Of a stretch of 64,000 nt of DNA, positions 24,180 to 35,540 are shown piece after piece. A program made the translations under genes and the position numbers. The notes under the pieces are model-generated. The model worked only from the letters and a program-made list of their open reading frames with translations. It was not told the DNA's origin and made no database searches. Each line of letters opens with the position of its first letter. Position 1 is the first letter of the stretch. The DNA is from Amphimedon queenslandica (Eukaryota; Porifera; Demospongiae; Haplosclerida; Niphatidae). The stretch is taken from contig NW_003546322.1 of NCBI RefSeq assembly GCF_000090795.2, positions 154,826 through 218,825 of the forward strand, given 5' to 3'.

Positions 24180-25039
24180 TATCAGTTCATTAATGGACGA
24201 AAAGAATTTTGAAATAAGAACCGTAAGTCCTACTGCATTATAAAAAGTTTTTGAATTTTTGAATCATTAATTATATTCATAGCCTAACTCATAATTATTA
24301 ATCATTAGTTGTCATTACTAAGATTTATGTCCGGTTCTGAAACTATTTTAAGTTTACATTCAGCTTTAGTTGCCACTTTTCCCCTCACAGCTCTCAAACT
24401 TCTCTGCAGTTTTGCTTTGCAACCTAAGTTTTGTGAAAAAGCAGCAAGTTACAAACATACATTAGCTATTATTATGTTTTCTTATAGTTTATGGATTATG
24501 ATGAACATCATGGAGTTCCTCCTCCCCCTCCACCACCACCAGTAGTTGCAGGGCCTCCAACACCACCTCCCGCTGGAGGCCCGCCACAACCACCACCAGA
24601 TGATGGTCTTCCTCAACCATCTTTAGTAGCTGGAGGTCCTCCACTAGTTGCTGGTGGTCTTCCACCAGAGGCTGGAGGTCCTCCACCTGTTCGTGAAGGT
24701 CCTCCACTGATGGCTGGACATCCACCACCAGTGGATGGAGGTCCTCTGCCACTTCGCCCTGCTGCTCTAGCACTCCATCCAGCTGGAGCTCAAGGCCCTC
24801 TTGATGTTGCTGCTCTGCAAGGGCAGAGGCAGCTCATCATATGGCAGTACGCCAAATCAATCGAGAAATTGTAAAATTATTTTAGTTATGATCTGCAGTT
24901 TATATAGATACCAATTAACCACCTTTCTATTCCATTTTACTGTAGTACAACAATCTTCCAAGAGCCAGAACAAGAGGTAGGGGCAGGGGCAGGAGGAACA
25001 GTAACAATAATGCAACAAAAAACTATAACTTTTATTAGA
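24180..25039 (+). CDS. Pro/Gly-rich protein, probable three-exon gene
   Basis: The main exon (24488-24870) opens after a TTTTCTTATAG acceptor and reads MDYDEHHGV followed by a run of eight prolines and then degenerate repeats of the GGPPxVAGG type up to about residue 95. It then becomes less repetitive ('LDVAALQGQRQLIIWQ'). A short upstream exon starts near an ATG at 24193 and ends in a perfect donor, ACC|GTAAGT at 24224, in phase with the main exon. A downstream exon follows CTGTAG at 24945. It reads either an Arg/Gly stretch 'RARTRGRGRGRR' then a stop (needs a different frame) or an acidic/Gly stretch in the spliced frame, which is ambiguous. It resembles a proline-rich RNA- or actin-associated scaffold only in composition, and no domain is recognised. 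The start may lie further upstream, beyond the MITE. Confidence 0.5.
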
Positions 25040-25249
25040 TTATCATATAATATGTACATTTAAAAAGTTAACTTTTCTAAAAATTATAATAAAAGTCAAA
25101 TATTTCTAAGCGTAAAGCCAAAGCAGAAATTATAATAGCAAAGCTTAAAATTAGTGTTTGTTCAACAACGCAAAACAATTCAATACTTGAGCTTCAATCT
25201 TCCTACAATACAAATACATGTGATATACATTACTTAATTATATTAACAA

Positions 25250-26770
25250 GTAAAGAAAATACATACCATGGCCATAGTTAATCAGATAATCAATATTAAT
25301 AATCAAAAAGAATTATAGCCTTGGATCATGATCTATAACACAATAATAAAAAACTATGGAATCTCACAATATTCTATTTTACTATGTATTCAATTGCTAA
25401 GACTATGACAATATAAAACCTTTGCAGCTGGAAACTTGCGCCTCATCCAGTGTGAAAGCACCACTGATCAAAGACCTACAACGAAACATTGTTATATCGA
25501 TGATTATTTATTAGAAATTAATTTATTCACCACAAACAAAATCAGACAATAGCCTTAGACATTTACCATGCTATGAAAGTAATACATTAAACCTTTTGGC
25601 AGAATCATTAAATCATTTGCAGTTGAAAATACTTAAAGCAAAGTAAGAAACATCATCAACAGCAAGCAATGTAAACACCTAGGCTATATATGCTATACTA
25701 AATATATACATGTATATACATGATATAACTTATGTTTGTCACAAACTTACATTACAAACCACTAAAAAGATACATCTGCTCGCAAAAAGGAATAACCTTT
25801 CACCTTTTAAATCTCTTTCCAAGTCTGAACCACATTGAAGTCCTTGTGTAAAATATGTACCTGTGTGAATTATGAATGTGAAATTATATATTGTGTACAA
25901 ACAAATTGACAGTAGCATACATGCATTTATCAACAATTAATATACATATAAGACATGTATAGCTCCACAATCCATATTAAGCTATGATTGACTCATACAA
26001 GTATATGTACATACACTGTACATGTAATTTATACATACACCGTTCAATTTGATGACTCATGCCATCCTGAATTAAGCGTCTTTTACGAAACCAGCATTGT
26101 GCAAATACACATTAATTAACCACATGAATACATTCCAATGTGCAGACAATTATTTTTGTATTGTTAATGAGAACATTCATGCACACAACAAAAGATACAC
26201 TGGCAAGCATTCATTTATATTGAATAAAGAAAGTACCTACTGTGGCCATAATTAGTGATATAATCATCAAACAAATGTAAAGTATGTAACCTAGAATCAT
26301 AACCTATACCAAAATACATAAGACATCTCACAATATTATCTATGTCACATATTCCATTGCTAAGACTATATACAGTAATATAAAACCCATACATATGTAA
26401 GTTGGCACCTCCTACCATGTGATACAACTACTAATCAAGGAGCTGCAACAAAACATTAAGTTACATTTCATAAATTAATTCATATAGTTCTAAATACAGA
26501 ATTGCCTTTCACTATATTGCACATTCCAATATCAAGCAAAGGTATTGCTGAATCAGCAGATCATTTCCAGCTGTAATTACTTGTAAAGCATAGTAATAGA
26601 AACATATTTAAAGTAAGCAATGCAAACTCACAGGCTAATAATAACAATAGCACAAACAGTAATGGTTAACAAACTTTATTATTACATCAAACCTCACTCT
26701 TTAACACCCACGTTGTAGTCCTTGTGCCAAGCAAGTACCTGTGAAAAGTATGAATGTGACAATAACAATA
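25250..26770. repeat. Diverged direct duplication, period about 0.97 kb
   Basis: Landmarks such as 'TCTCACAATATT', 'ATTGCTAAGACTAT', 'AAGCAATG.AAAC' and 'GTCCTTGTG' occur in the same order at 25260-25870 and 26235-26750. The two halves are heavily substituted. No conserved open frame was found on either strand, and the function is unknown. Confidence 0.65.
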
Positions 26771-26779
26771 ATAATAATA

Positions 26780-27330
26780 ATGGTAGCATCTACAATGTTT
26801 CTGATTGGATCATACATGTATGTGCATGCATGCATTATAGACATAATATTGCTTAACAATAAGAACTTTTAATTTTACTCAAAAATTTTTCTTGTCCTTC
26901 AAAGTTTTTTCAGCAGCGCCCAGATCCATAAGCACCTGTTATTTGTAATAAACATGTAGTACAAGCCACAAACAACATCCAGATTTGATATTGACAGCTT
27001 CCTCCCTTCCTAACCCTCTGTCCTACATAAATGATAGTCACACAAATTTGAATCAATGCTAAACTCTAATGAACAGTAAACCTCTTTCACACCCTCTCCC
27101 AGTCCATTATAGTAACAAGTACTCAATATTCACTGTTATACATTGATTAATCCCACATCCTGAATGCAGTTTGATCCCTTGATACTGAGCAATGCTGGGT
27201 GGATATGCACCAATGGTTTTCACACACACATCATTCACATTGCACATGCAGTGAAATATAAGTCACATTAAACAACCAATGTTTTTAACTTGATGGACTT
27301 CCCATTCACCATACCCACTTCCATCATCAA
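26780..27330. other. No gene recognised
   Basis: AT-rich spacer with short stop-broken frames. 'AACCTCTTTCACACCCTCTC' at 27079 may be a third trace of the preceding duplication. Confidence 0.5.
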
Positions 27331-27339
27331 TCAATGCTT

Positions 27340-27960
27340 AAGAAATATTAATAGACTCAACTGCTTGGAAATGATTAGTACCAACATGCTTCAAATACAA
27401 AGCAGGTGTATTATTATTACAAGGAATGCCACATAAAGATTGGTTTCCATATCTAGCCCAGCCAACAAAAGTAGAAGTTAGTGAGTATGAATATATGGTT
27501 GTACCTAATATTGCAGTTAGTGTAATAATCTCTGTGTCAGTGCTCACACAATTTCTCTACATTTTCGACTTATTTATGTAATTATATATGCTTGAATATC
27601 TGGTTGCACTTAATGAACTATTAAACAATTCTTCAAAGTTTGGCATATTACTACCAATTGCTTTACGTAATTCATAATGCTGAGAAATTCACCCAGTGAT
27701 GAGATATGAAAGGGCATAAAATAAACAGTTCCCATCACCAGAATCATCAAGAGTACTATTAGGAACTCTTTCATCTGACAATGGTGTTGTTGGACTACCA
27801 GGTAAGATTTTAGCAGCTGTGCCAAATTTGAGATTTAAAATCTCACACCACCTTTTGATATTCTTCATTACCAGGGTCATAAACATAATCCCATTGTCTC
27901 CTTCTCACAATATCTGGGTTGGGAGGCTCTTCATAAGTAAAGATGACATCATCTTTTTTT
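27340..27960 (-). pseudogene. OTU-like cysteine protease region of the Helitron
   Basis: Near 27735 the frame reads 'DSGDGNCLFYALS', the OTU nucleophile block with D-G-N-C intact. About 300 bp downstream 'TPALYLKHVGTNHFQAVESI' supplies the C-terminal histidine block (NHFQAV). The connecting region has stops and frame changes. OTU domains are deubiquitinating proteases, and in Helitrons they accompany the Rep/helicase. Upstream, 'RRRQWDYVYDPGNEEYQKVV' (about 27920-27860) fits the usual pre-OTU segment. Confidence 0.75.
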
Positions 27961-28132
27961 GAATTACTTGTCTTATATTAAATGCTTGAGAGTTTTATAT
28001 TTTACAACACACTTGGTTTTATCATCTTTTGCTTTACATTTAATGTTTGAGAGTTTTATAGATACAATGAGACTACTACAACAATCATGATCTTTGACAT
28101 TAAAATTGGTTTTTAGGTCTTTTAAAATAAAA

Positions 28133-28339
28133 TTAATTTATCGTCTTTTTTAAGCGAGGCAATACCAAAGAAGTAATGTCAGTACTACTGTCTACATCAA
28201 CTTTTCTTTTTCGGGGGCACGGCTGACTTAAAGCATTATTGTCACATATTTTACTCTTTTTTTGGGCAATTGGACTTTTGTAAATTAGTACTCTTACGTT
28301 TATTGCTACTAACGGTAACGTTACTAGTACTTGGTACAT
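28133..28339 (-). pseudogene. Basic linker between helicase and OTU parts
   Basis: A short frame with 'PCPRKRKVDVDSSTDITS', a lysine/arginine cluster that would serve as a nuclear localisation signal. It lies between the helicase end and the OTU region in the same orientation and is assigned to the Helitron by position only. Confidence 0.4.
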
Positions 28340-28451
28340 GACTTACAGACACCTTAGCATTCTTACTACAAGATTCACCATCATCAATAATACCAGTCAC
28401 TTGAATCTTTCTCTTTTTTCCTTTACTCTTCTTGATTTGAGATAAGTCTTT

Positions 28452-30080
28452 TTAAAATTTACTTCTGAAGCAGTTAATTTTGTTAATGCATGGATTACTA
28501 ACTTTAACAGAGAGAGGATCAAATGATAATAAATGTAATCCATTTAATGTGCGTACACGAGACAATGCAACATATGCCATACCATCTCCAAAAACATCAG
28601 TCGATAAATCAATAATGGCTGTATGTAGTGAGTGGCCCTGACATTTATGTATCGTAATAGCATAAGAAAGTATAAGGGGAAACTGTTTCCTATGTATATA
28701 TAAATTCTTAGGAAGTATAAATCTAGATGTAACCCTTTCAATGTCACAAGGTACATCAATAATGATCAAATTTGATTGATATATGTGTAGCATAAATACC
28801 AATTACTGTACCAAAGGCACCATTAACTAATCCTACAGTCACATCAATATTACGTCTTAGCATTACTCTACTGCCTACTGATAAAGACAATACAGTTTCT
28901 AAACCAGCTGTTTTGCTTCATTGATCTTTTAGTTGCTCTATTTTTTTTCTTGTTTTTTGTCAAATTTTGCTGTGCTGCCACTTTCATTAACAACATCAAC
29001 ACATGCTAATTCTATTTTCTCAGTTTCTAGACTTTCTAACATTAATTTATTGATTTTTCGGCAGATGTCTACCTTAGAAAACAGGCAAATTGGAGGATTT
29101 GTTCCTTCACTTTCCAATTCTTTATATTTTTCTTGTATTAAAACTTTAAATACGCGACACTTAAACGTATCAATAGTTTCATCAGTCAGACAACCATGCG
29201 TAACAGAATCAAGCATCTTAAAGAAAGTTTCGTCTCCTTTTTGTCGCTGATTGATTGTTAGTTTGTCATATTCTACTGTTTCTTTTTATATGTTAACTGC
29301 ATTTGCTGCTTCAAGTCTAGTTTTTACTAGTTTGTTGCTAATTTTTTAAAATACTCGTCTACCATTAACTGGTGGCAATTGTAAGAGGTCACCTACAAAT
29401 AATATATTTTTAGATCGAAACCATTTATTAGTTCCAAATAATCTTCTAAGCACATGTGTAAGTATGCTAGATTTAGATTGGATGCCATAGATTCCTTATC
29501 TACTAATATAATTTTTTTAATTTTTAAGAGTCATTTTCATTCTTTTCTGAACATCTTTATTCAAAGCCCAATATCCAGCTGTCTTTCCCTCATGCTCTAT
29601 TGGTAGCTGAAATAATCTATGTATTGTTAGTCCACCTACATTAAATGCAGCTACACCCGTTGGTGCTACTATAGCACACATAATTTCACCACTGCTTAGA
29701 TGCCATATGTCATCCACTAGGCATTTTATTGCCTGTATTAAAAACAATTTACCAGTTCCACCTACACCACTAATAAACATCCTTAGCGGTTTGATATTAT
29801 CTAATCTAAGTAGTCTTGAAGACTCATTCTCTAATAAGTCTTCTTGTTCTTTTTGACTTATAAGATGGTTCTTAATTTTATGAAAAATTCTTTTTTGATC
29901 TTCATTAAGCATTGTCTCTCGTTGCTCTAATGTTATATTAGGTACATTTATATGCATGTTAGCAACATCAGCTACTGCTTGCATTATTTCACCCAGTAAT
30001 TGAGGCTCATAATCTTCCTTGTTGTCAGGAAGTTCTTCAGTAAAACCGGCTTTATTTCTTGCATTGACTATTTTCTTCAA
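28452..30080 (-). pseudogene. Pif1-type helicase domain of the Helitron
   Basis: The upstream part (30080-29517) holds motif I as '[16 protein letters not shown]', where the residue after the P-loop lysine is Leu instead of Ser/Thr. It then reads '[20 protein letters not shown]', a typical Pif1 motif Ia region. Further on, in other frames, are 'FVGDLLQLPPVNG' (motif III, near 29380), 'VGSRVMLRRNIDV' (near 28870), '[10 protein letters not shown]' (motif V) and '[14 protein letters not shown]' (motif VI) before the stop at 28452. Motif II is damaged by frameshifts near 29500. It would have unwound DNA 5'-3' during Helitron transposition. The P-loop change and several frameshifts mean this copy is inactive. 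Confidence 0.85.
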
Positions 30081-30626
30081 ATTACGTTCAGCTTCTAATA
30101 ATTTCTGCAGTTTGTTGAAATGATTCTCATTGATGCTCTCTGTGATGCCTAAAAGCTTCTTCCATTGTTTCTCCTTCCATTACGAGTGTGCTCTCGTCTC
30201 TAAAAGGCACAAATAAAATTATTAGCAAGTAATAAAAATCGTCTCTCCGATTCTTGCATTGGATTAAATTTCCTATAGTTTGAAAGGACTGGCTTTGATC
30301 AAAGTTTGTATGCTCCTTCTCCATTTTCTCCTATTTTGTCAAATTTGTATTTAGCAACAAATTTGTAAAGAGATATATCTTCCATGTTATTTGGCCTTGT
30401 GGGATAAAAGACTTCAATTATGCTTGGATTAAAAATGTCTTTTGAAGATTGATCCCTTTTAGTTACATATGAATAGCTTTTGATTTTTCTGCTCCTCTTA
30501 TATATTAGACAAGTACACATTAAAGTACTGTACGGTGACTGATTTTATATATAAACTTTCACCGAGAAGATCACTAGCTTCATATAGTCCTACTTCTTTA
30601 GCTCAAAGTAGTTTTTGGCAGATTTT

Positions 30627-31263
30627 TCAAAGCCTGCTGTATATGTTGTCACAGCTGCTGACTTGATCCCATAAGTCCTGTGCATGACTCTTTTCTGCTT
30701 TAGTGACATATTCAGTTACATACTCTGTTAAGGAAAGACTCCTCTCTGCTATGTATTGCAAGTCCATATTTGCATGCCACAATTTCAACAGTAAAGTATT
30801 ATAGTCGTTGACTCGAACTTCTTTTTCATTTCCTTTGAGATAATAAATTTTATTGCATGATTTCAAGCTATTTTCAACATCACTGATGGAAATACTATCT
30901 CGTACTGGTCTAGGAAAATCAAATCGGCATCTAGATACATAAGTCTTGCCAACTTTAATATTTCGCTTGCAGTATTTGCTGCACTTGTGCATTTGGTATT
31001 TTGTTACCAAAAAATTTAAATCAAGCGATGTATTACTATCTGGTATGACTGGTAATTCTATCTTGTATGAAAGAACAGACTTCTTCTTGACGATCGATAC
31101 TGACAACATTAGAATTTTCAATGCATAGGAGGATGTGATAATGAGGTGCTGCACGCATTTGATATTCTTTTTTAACAAAATATTGCTTTACTTTGCCTAG
31201 AACACCTCTTTGGAGAATGACTATGTTAAACAAATCCTTAAATTTGTATGAAAATTTTCGCAA
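30627..31263 (-). pseudogene. HUH Rep nuclease domain of the Helitron
   Basis: 'YQMRAAPHYHILLCIE' (about 31165) is the H-U-H metal-binding block. Later 'TEYVTEYVTKAEKS' gives the paired-tyrosine block (Y-V-T-E-Y) expected of a rolling-circle Rep. Between them are 'SKYCKRNIKVGKTYVSRCRF' and 'RFDFPRPV', which match the usual C-x-F-x-F-P region. Two overlapping frames cover the domain, implying at least one frameshift around 31100. The residues needed for nicking are still readable even though the frame is broken. Confidence 0.85.
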
Positions 31264-31513
31264 TACTAAAACAAGGTCTTCAGTTCATAATCTAGAAATA
31301 CTATGATTGTGGTGCATTATTCACTTTTCATAAATATTGTGCTATATCAGCTGAATCATATTCAGCACAACTTAATGTTAGAAAGTGTGGGTCAGCCACA
31401 CTCAGCAATCATTGCTTTGACTTCATCTTTCACATGGAACCAATATTGATTTGTGCCCCGTATTGGAGCCAACATTGTACTTAAATTGCCTTCAAATTCT
31501 TCATCTAATACAT

Positions 31514-31897
31514 TTATTTTTCTAATATTTTAACAACAGTTTGACCAACGTTGCCCCTTAATGTTTTAAATAAATTCGATATCCCAGTTTTTAAGGCTTT
31601 GTTAATTTTTAATCCATAATAGTGCAAACAATATGAATGATTTCTACAAAATCGGGAATCTTTGTTGAAAAGTCTAAATTTTATGTATTCACTAAATGAT
31701 AAAGTCTGTGCTGGATAGCTTTGTCTGGGGTGATGCTCTCCATACTGTCTAGTTGGAAATAAAGTAGGAAAGCATAACACATCAAGATGCTCTTGTGTAT
31801 TGTCAATAGCCACTTCTTTTACATTCATTAATTTATATTGACTGATATCAGAACCCGTTACAATTTTACTATCAAGATTTTTAATTGTATATGCCAA
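31514..31897 (-). pseudogene. Helitron-like N-domain
   Basis: Reads 'LDVLCFPTLFPTRQYGEHHP' and then 'FSEYIKFRLFNKDSRFCRNH', the classic start of the Helitron helicase-like N-terminal domain (x-F-P-x-L-F-P, then a Y-x-K-x-R-L block with R-F). It ends at 'RGNVGQTVVKILEK' and the Rep follows in another frame after about 250 bp of broken sequence (31270-31510). Confidence 0.8.
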
Positions 31898-31911
31898 AGG
31901 CCTTCTAAACC

Positions 31912-33660
31912 TTAATTTGCTTTGTCAAGCATTTTACAAGTCGTATTGCTGACTTCTTGCATGATATTTTTTGACGATTCATCAATTGACTCATCTTCTA
32001 CGTTTCCATAAAGCCAATTTATTTCTTTTAATTTTCTTAATGCTGATTTTATTTTATTCACATCAACCAAACTACGCCAGACATAATTTGATTTTGTTGG
32101 TTGTCCATTAATAATAATATAAAGTTCTGGTTTAGGCAAGTGATTAGAATCTATACCAACCTCATTTAAAGTTTCCATTGTTTTTCAAATGGAAGGGGTA
32201 AATAAAACATTACACCTTTAAGAGCCTTCAAAGACTTGTATGTAGGAACTTTTAAGGTTTGTGTCCCTAGCCTAACAATTGTCTCAAAACATTTCACCCT
32301 CTGTATTAACAGGCAACATAAAGAATCTAAGTTTTCCAATTCTTTGGGTAGTGGCTCACACTTTAACCCATTGAACACACAATGTGCTGAAACTTTATTT
32401 TTCCTAAGAATAGGTTTACAATGATTACAAATATACATAACTTCATTTAATGCCATAGGATCATTCTCTCTAATGTTATCTAATAGGATAATCCAAACAT
32501 CGCTATCTAAATTTTTAGCTTCAGTGACAGATTTTTTTCTTAAAAGCCTCTCACAGCTGCAACATGCATTAATAGCCTGATCAGACAAAGCTTTCTTAAA
32601 TTCATCAATAGCATCTGAATACTGAAAATAAAGTACAGTATCTAAGTTTTGTATTCTAAATGGGTCATCTTCTTCGCCATCATTTATAGTATAACACACA
32701 TTATCAAATTCAGTCTTATCAGCTTCATTAATTTTTAAATCTATCAATTGTGCTATATTGCCATCAGCAAGGGAAGAATCAATAATATCTATTGTTAAAT
32801 GGGCATTTCTAGCAACATAAAAGTGTTTCAAAAGGTGTCTCAACAAAGGATAATGAACAGATGCATTGCATAAACTACGCAGCATGCTTTTACATTCAGG
32901 GTCATTACTACGACACACAATAGGATGGCCTATCCTTTCAAAAACATTTTTTGAATATTTTAAATATTTTTCAACGCCATTTTCATCTTTTTAAACAATT
33001 ACTGTTACATTTGGATTATCACAAAAATCATGTTCATGCACGTGATCTATTTCGTCTGCATGCAGGGATCTTGTCATATAATGCTTATTAGGACAATTAT
33101 CACATGCATCTAAATGCTTCCTTAATTCTTTAATGGGTTCATCAAAATAACGTCTAACTCAATAATAAAACTAACATCACTTTCTAATAAAAACTTGCAC
33201 CTGTCTGTACAGTGCCATTTGAGGGTAGGCTTTCTCTTATTGGTATACATTCTATTATCAAAATTGTCATCTTCAGAATCACTATCATCATTACATTCTT
33301 CTACTCTATCAATACATGATACATCAACAACCCCTGCTACATAACAGGTGCCATTTGTATGAACAGAAATTGCCATTAGACTATCTAATTGGCTATCAGA
33401 GTTATCATTAGGATAGAAATATGCTGATTCATAAAATGAGGCTCACTAATCTTTGTGTGACATTGCTCACCAAAATCACTAAAGCTATTCAACTTCAATT
33501 TCCTAATGCTATTTGCTGCACGTATCAATGCACCTACTTTGTGGGATCTGTTTTTCAAAACTGATTCTAACAATATACTTGATGTAGCATTACATTTACT
33601 GTCATATGATGTGTTCTCAAAATCTACACCTTTCATACTTGATTGCAATAAATCATTCAC
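31912..33660 (-). pseudogene. Cys-rich region upstream of the Helitron N-domain
   Basis: The longest piece (32918-32166) has paired cysteines 'CCSCERLLRKKSVTEA' and 'YICNHCKPILRKNKVSAHC', then 'LPLPFEKQWKL'. This matches the layout of the DUF6570-type region found before Rep in many animal Helitrons. The adjoining frames (32178-31912, 33376-33122, 33660-33385) carry acidic stretches ('NDDSDSEDDNFDN') and 'CTDRCKFLLESDVSFI'. It is split by at least three frameshifts. Its role in Helitrons is unknown; zinc binding is inferred from the cysteine spacing. Confidence 0.65.
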
Positions 33661-33921
33661 TATTTCGGGGCTACATATAATGTTTCTTTAATTTTTATAT
33701 AATAATATTCCTTTGCTTCACTATTTGGTGCAGGTTATTAGTAATTTAAGCGTAATCTATACAATATGTGGCTATAATTATGTTCATAATAATCTTTATT
33801 TAGATGCCTTTTATTATCCTTGATTAGTGCCACCTTTAATTTATCAATTTCATTATCAGATAATTAAAATTTTAAAAATCTCTTTTGTTACACTTAATAT
33901 TACGTCTCTATTCTTGTAATA

Positions 33922-34385
33922 TCATTTCAAGGAGTTTTGTTTTTGTGGGCCTGGATTTTGTTGATATCGTTCCTTTGATTTGTTATTTTGGGGGTTTGGA
34001 TTCCTACGATAATGTTCTCTAGAAGCTCCTTTTTTTAGGTCCGGATTGATACTATAATTTTTTCCAGAAAAGCAAGTTGATTTTAAAATTTTGCTATTCT
34101 TGTTTTTGCTGTACCAATTTTTACATTTTTGCAATATATAACCTTGGTTCAATGCATGAAATATATTTCAATACCCAATCTTATATTTTTACTTATCTTA
34201 TATGCAACTCTTGCTTTGCTTTTGACCCTGTTACACTGCCTTATGTAGTAAGCTCTAGCATAGGACCTGTTCTAAGATATGAAACCTTCCATTTCTTTTC
34301 TATTTTTCTATTATCAAAGAGAATTTTTTTGGATTTTGCCCCAGATAAATCACTTACTTTTTCTACTTCCTTTTTGTACTACTAG
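33922..34385 (-). pseudogene. Basic N-terminal repeats of the Helitron protein
   Basis: The minus strand reads 'REHYRRNPNPQNNKSKERY' followed by 'QQNPGPQKQ'. This is the tandem (R/K)E-x-Y-x-x-N-P pattern typical of Helitron N-termini. Further upstream 'YLRTGPMLELTT' and 'VSDLSGAKSKKI' appear in a second frame. Several stops interrupt it, and no start can be chosen. Confidence 0.65.
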
Positions 34386-34389
34386 TAGC

Positions 34390-35540
34390 ACAACAATTAC
34401 ACTTAACGTTAAAACAACAAAATACCATAACACCAAGTACATGTATGCAGGAGGTACAAGTAAGCTACCGCTTATGATAGTAAACATAACTGTAAAGACT
34501 TATCTCAATAATATCCAATATCAGAATTATAACAGAATACACTGAACTCTAGTGGTCTGGCTTAGGTACAAGTATCCAAACTTGTCAAAACTGAGCAGCT
34601 GTAAAAAATTTTTTTGCTCTGACTCCTCTGTAAAATTATATTTCACTCTGTAGTAATAGAAACCTAAAAAGATAGTTATTTTGTAATATTTTAGCTATTA
34701 GCTCCTAAAAGAACTGGTAATCACTTAGTCTGCACACTGTTGAACAGGTACGCAGAGAACGAAAAGAAAAGAGCGAGAATATCGATATTCACCCAGTGAA
34801 GTCACCATGGCAACTCTGAGCAAGTGCAATAAGTTTTAAAATAGCAACTAATCTCAAGGGGCGGTGATATCACGCCCAAATAACTAGTTTAAAATTATAC
34901 TAGATGAATTAAGATTTGGAAAGTACCTTTGTTGTCCTTGACTCAAGCTCCAAGGAATGATGTTAAAGTCACCTTGAGCTGTTTATAGTTTAAATGATTA
35001 TCCGGTGCATAAAAGAAGATGAAAGAAGATAAAAGTCTGAAGAATTTTGCAGAAATTTAAAGTTGGGCCTGTTCTCCAGAATTCCTCCCACTACATTATA
35101 GTCCACTTTAAAGATACCAGGAGATTTGCTCAGTGAAGGAGAGCTCATCTAAGCCATTTATAAGGCTGTAGAAGGTAAGATAGAAGTTATAAACTTTTGA
35201 AAATTATAAATTTGGTTGCCATATTGAAAAATCAACCTCAACCCTACATATAGGCTACCGCCTATATAGTAAAGTTTCTGATGATAGACAAAAGCTAGTC
35301 AATGGAATTCTGACACATTTAATTAACAAATAGATTAAGTTTATTATTGTGAATGATTTAGCAAAATACCCGATAAATGTGAACCAGACAATAATTGAAT
35401 ACAGTGTCAAGATTGAATAAAATTTTAGCAAATTTACTCAAAGGAGTCATTAGGAAGTTAGTCCATAGTAGTTAATTAAGTTCAATGACATCTTTGCTAG
35501 AGCTTGAAGTGATATTTCTCATTGCTTCAATGATCAGTTT
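34390..35540. other. No gene recognised
   Basis: AT-rich spacer between the Helitron and the RING-like pseudogene. I see no open frame above background, no inverted ends and no tandem repeat. Confidence 0.5.

Larger units (their letters stand above)
27340..34390 (-). mobile_element. Decayed autonomous Helitron (Rep/helicase plus OTU)
   Basis: On the minus strand, in N-to-C order: a basic repeat-like N-terminus (34.4-33.9 kb), a Cys-rich region (33.7-31.9 kb), a Helitron N-domain (31.9-31.5 kb), an HUH Rep (31.3-30.6 kb), a Pif1-type helicase (30.1-28.45 kb) and an OTU-type cysteine protease region (27.96-27.34 kb). This is the layout of animal Helitrons that replicate as rolling circles. Many frameshifts and stops separate the domains, so this copy cannot make a full protein. 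I could not fix the 5'-TC and 3'-CTRR hairpin termini by eye, so the limits are those of the coding remains. Confidence 0.85.

Noticed and set aside
24489-24773. Minus-strand ORF rich in Glu, Val and Leu
   Set aside because: It is the complement of the GGxCCxCC-type proline repeats on the plus strand; the plus strand has the splice signals.
27340-34390. Exact Helitron termini (TC start, CTRR end with hairpin)
   Set aside because: Many CTAG/CTAA words occur in this AT-rich DNA and none has a convincing hairpin at the right distance, so no ends were assigned.
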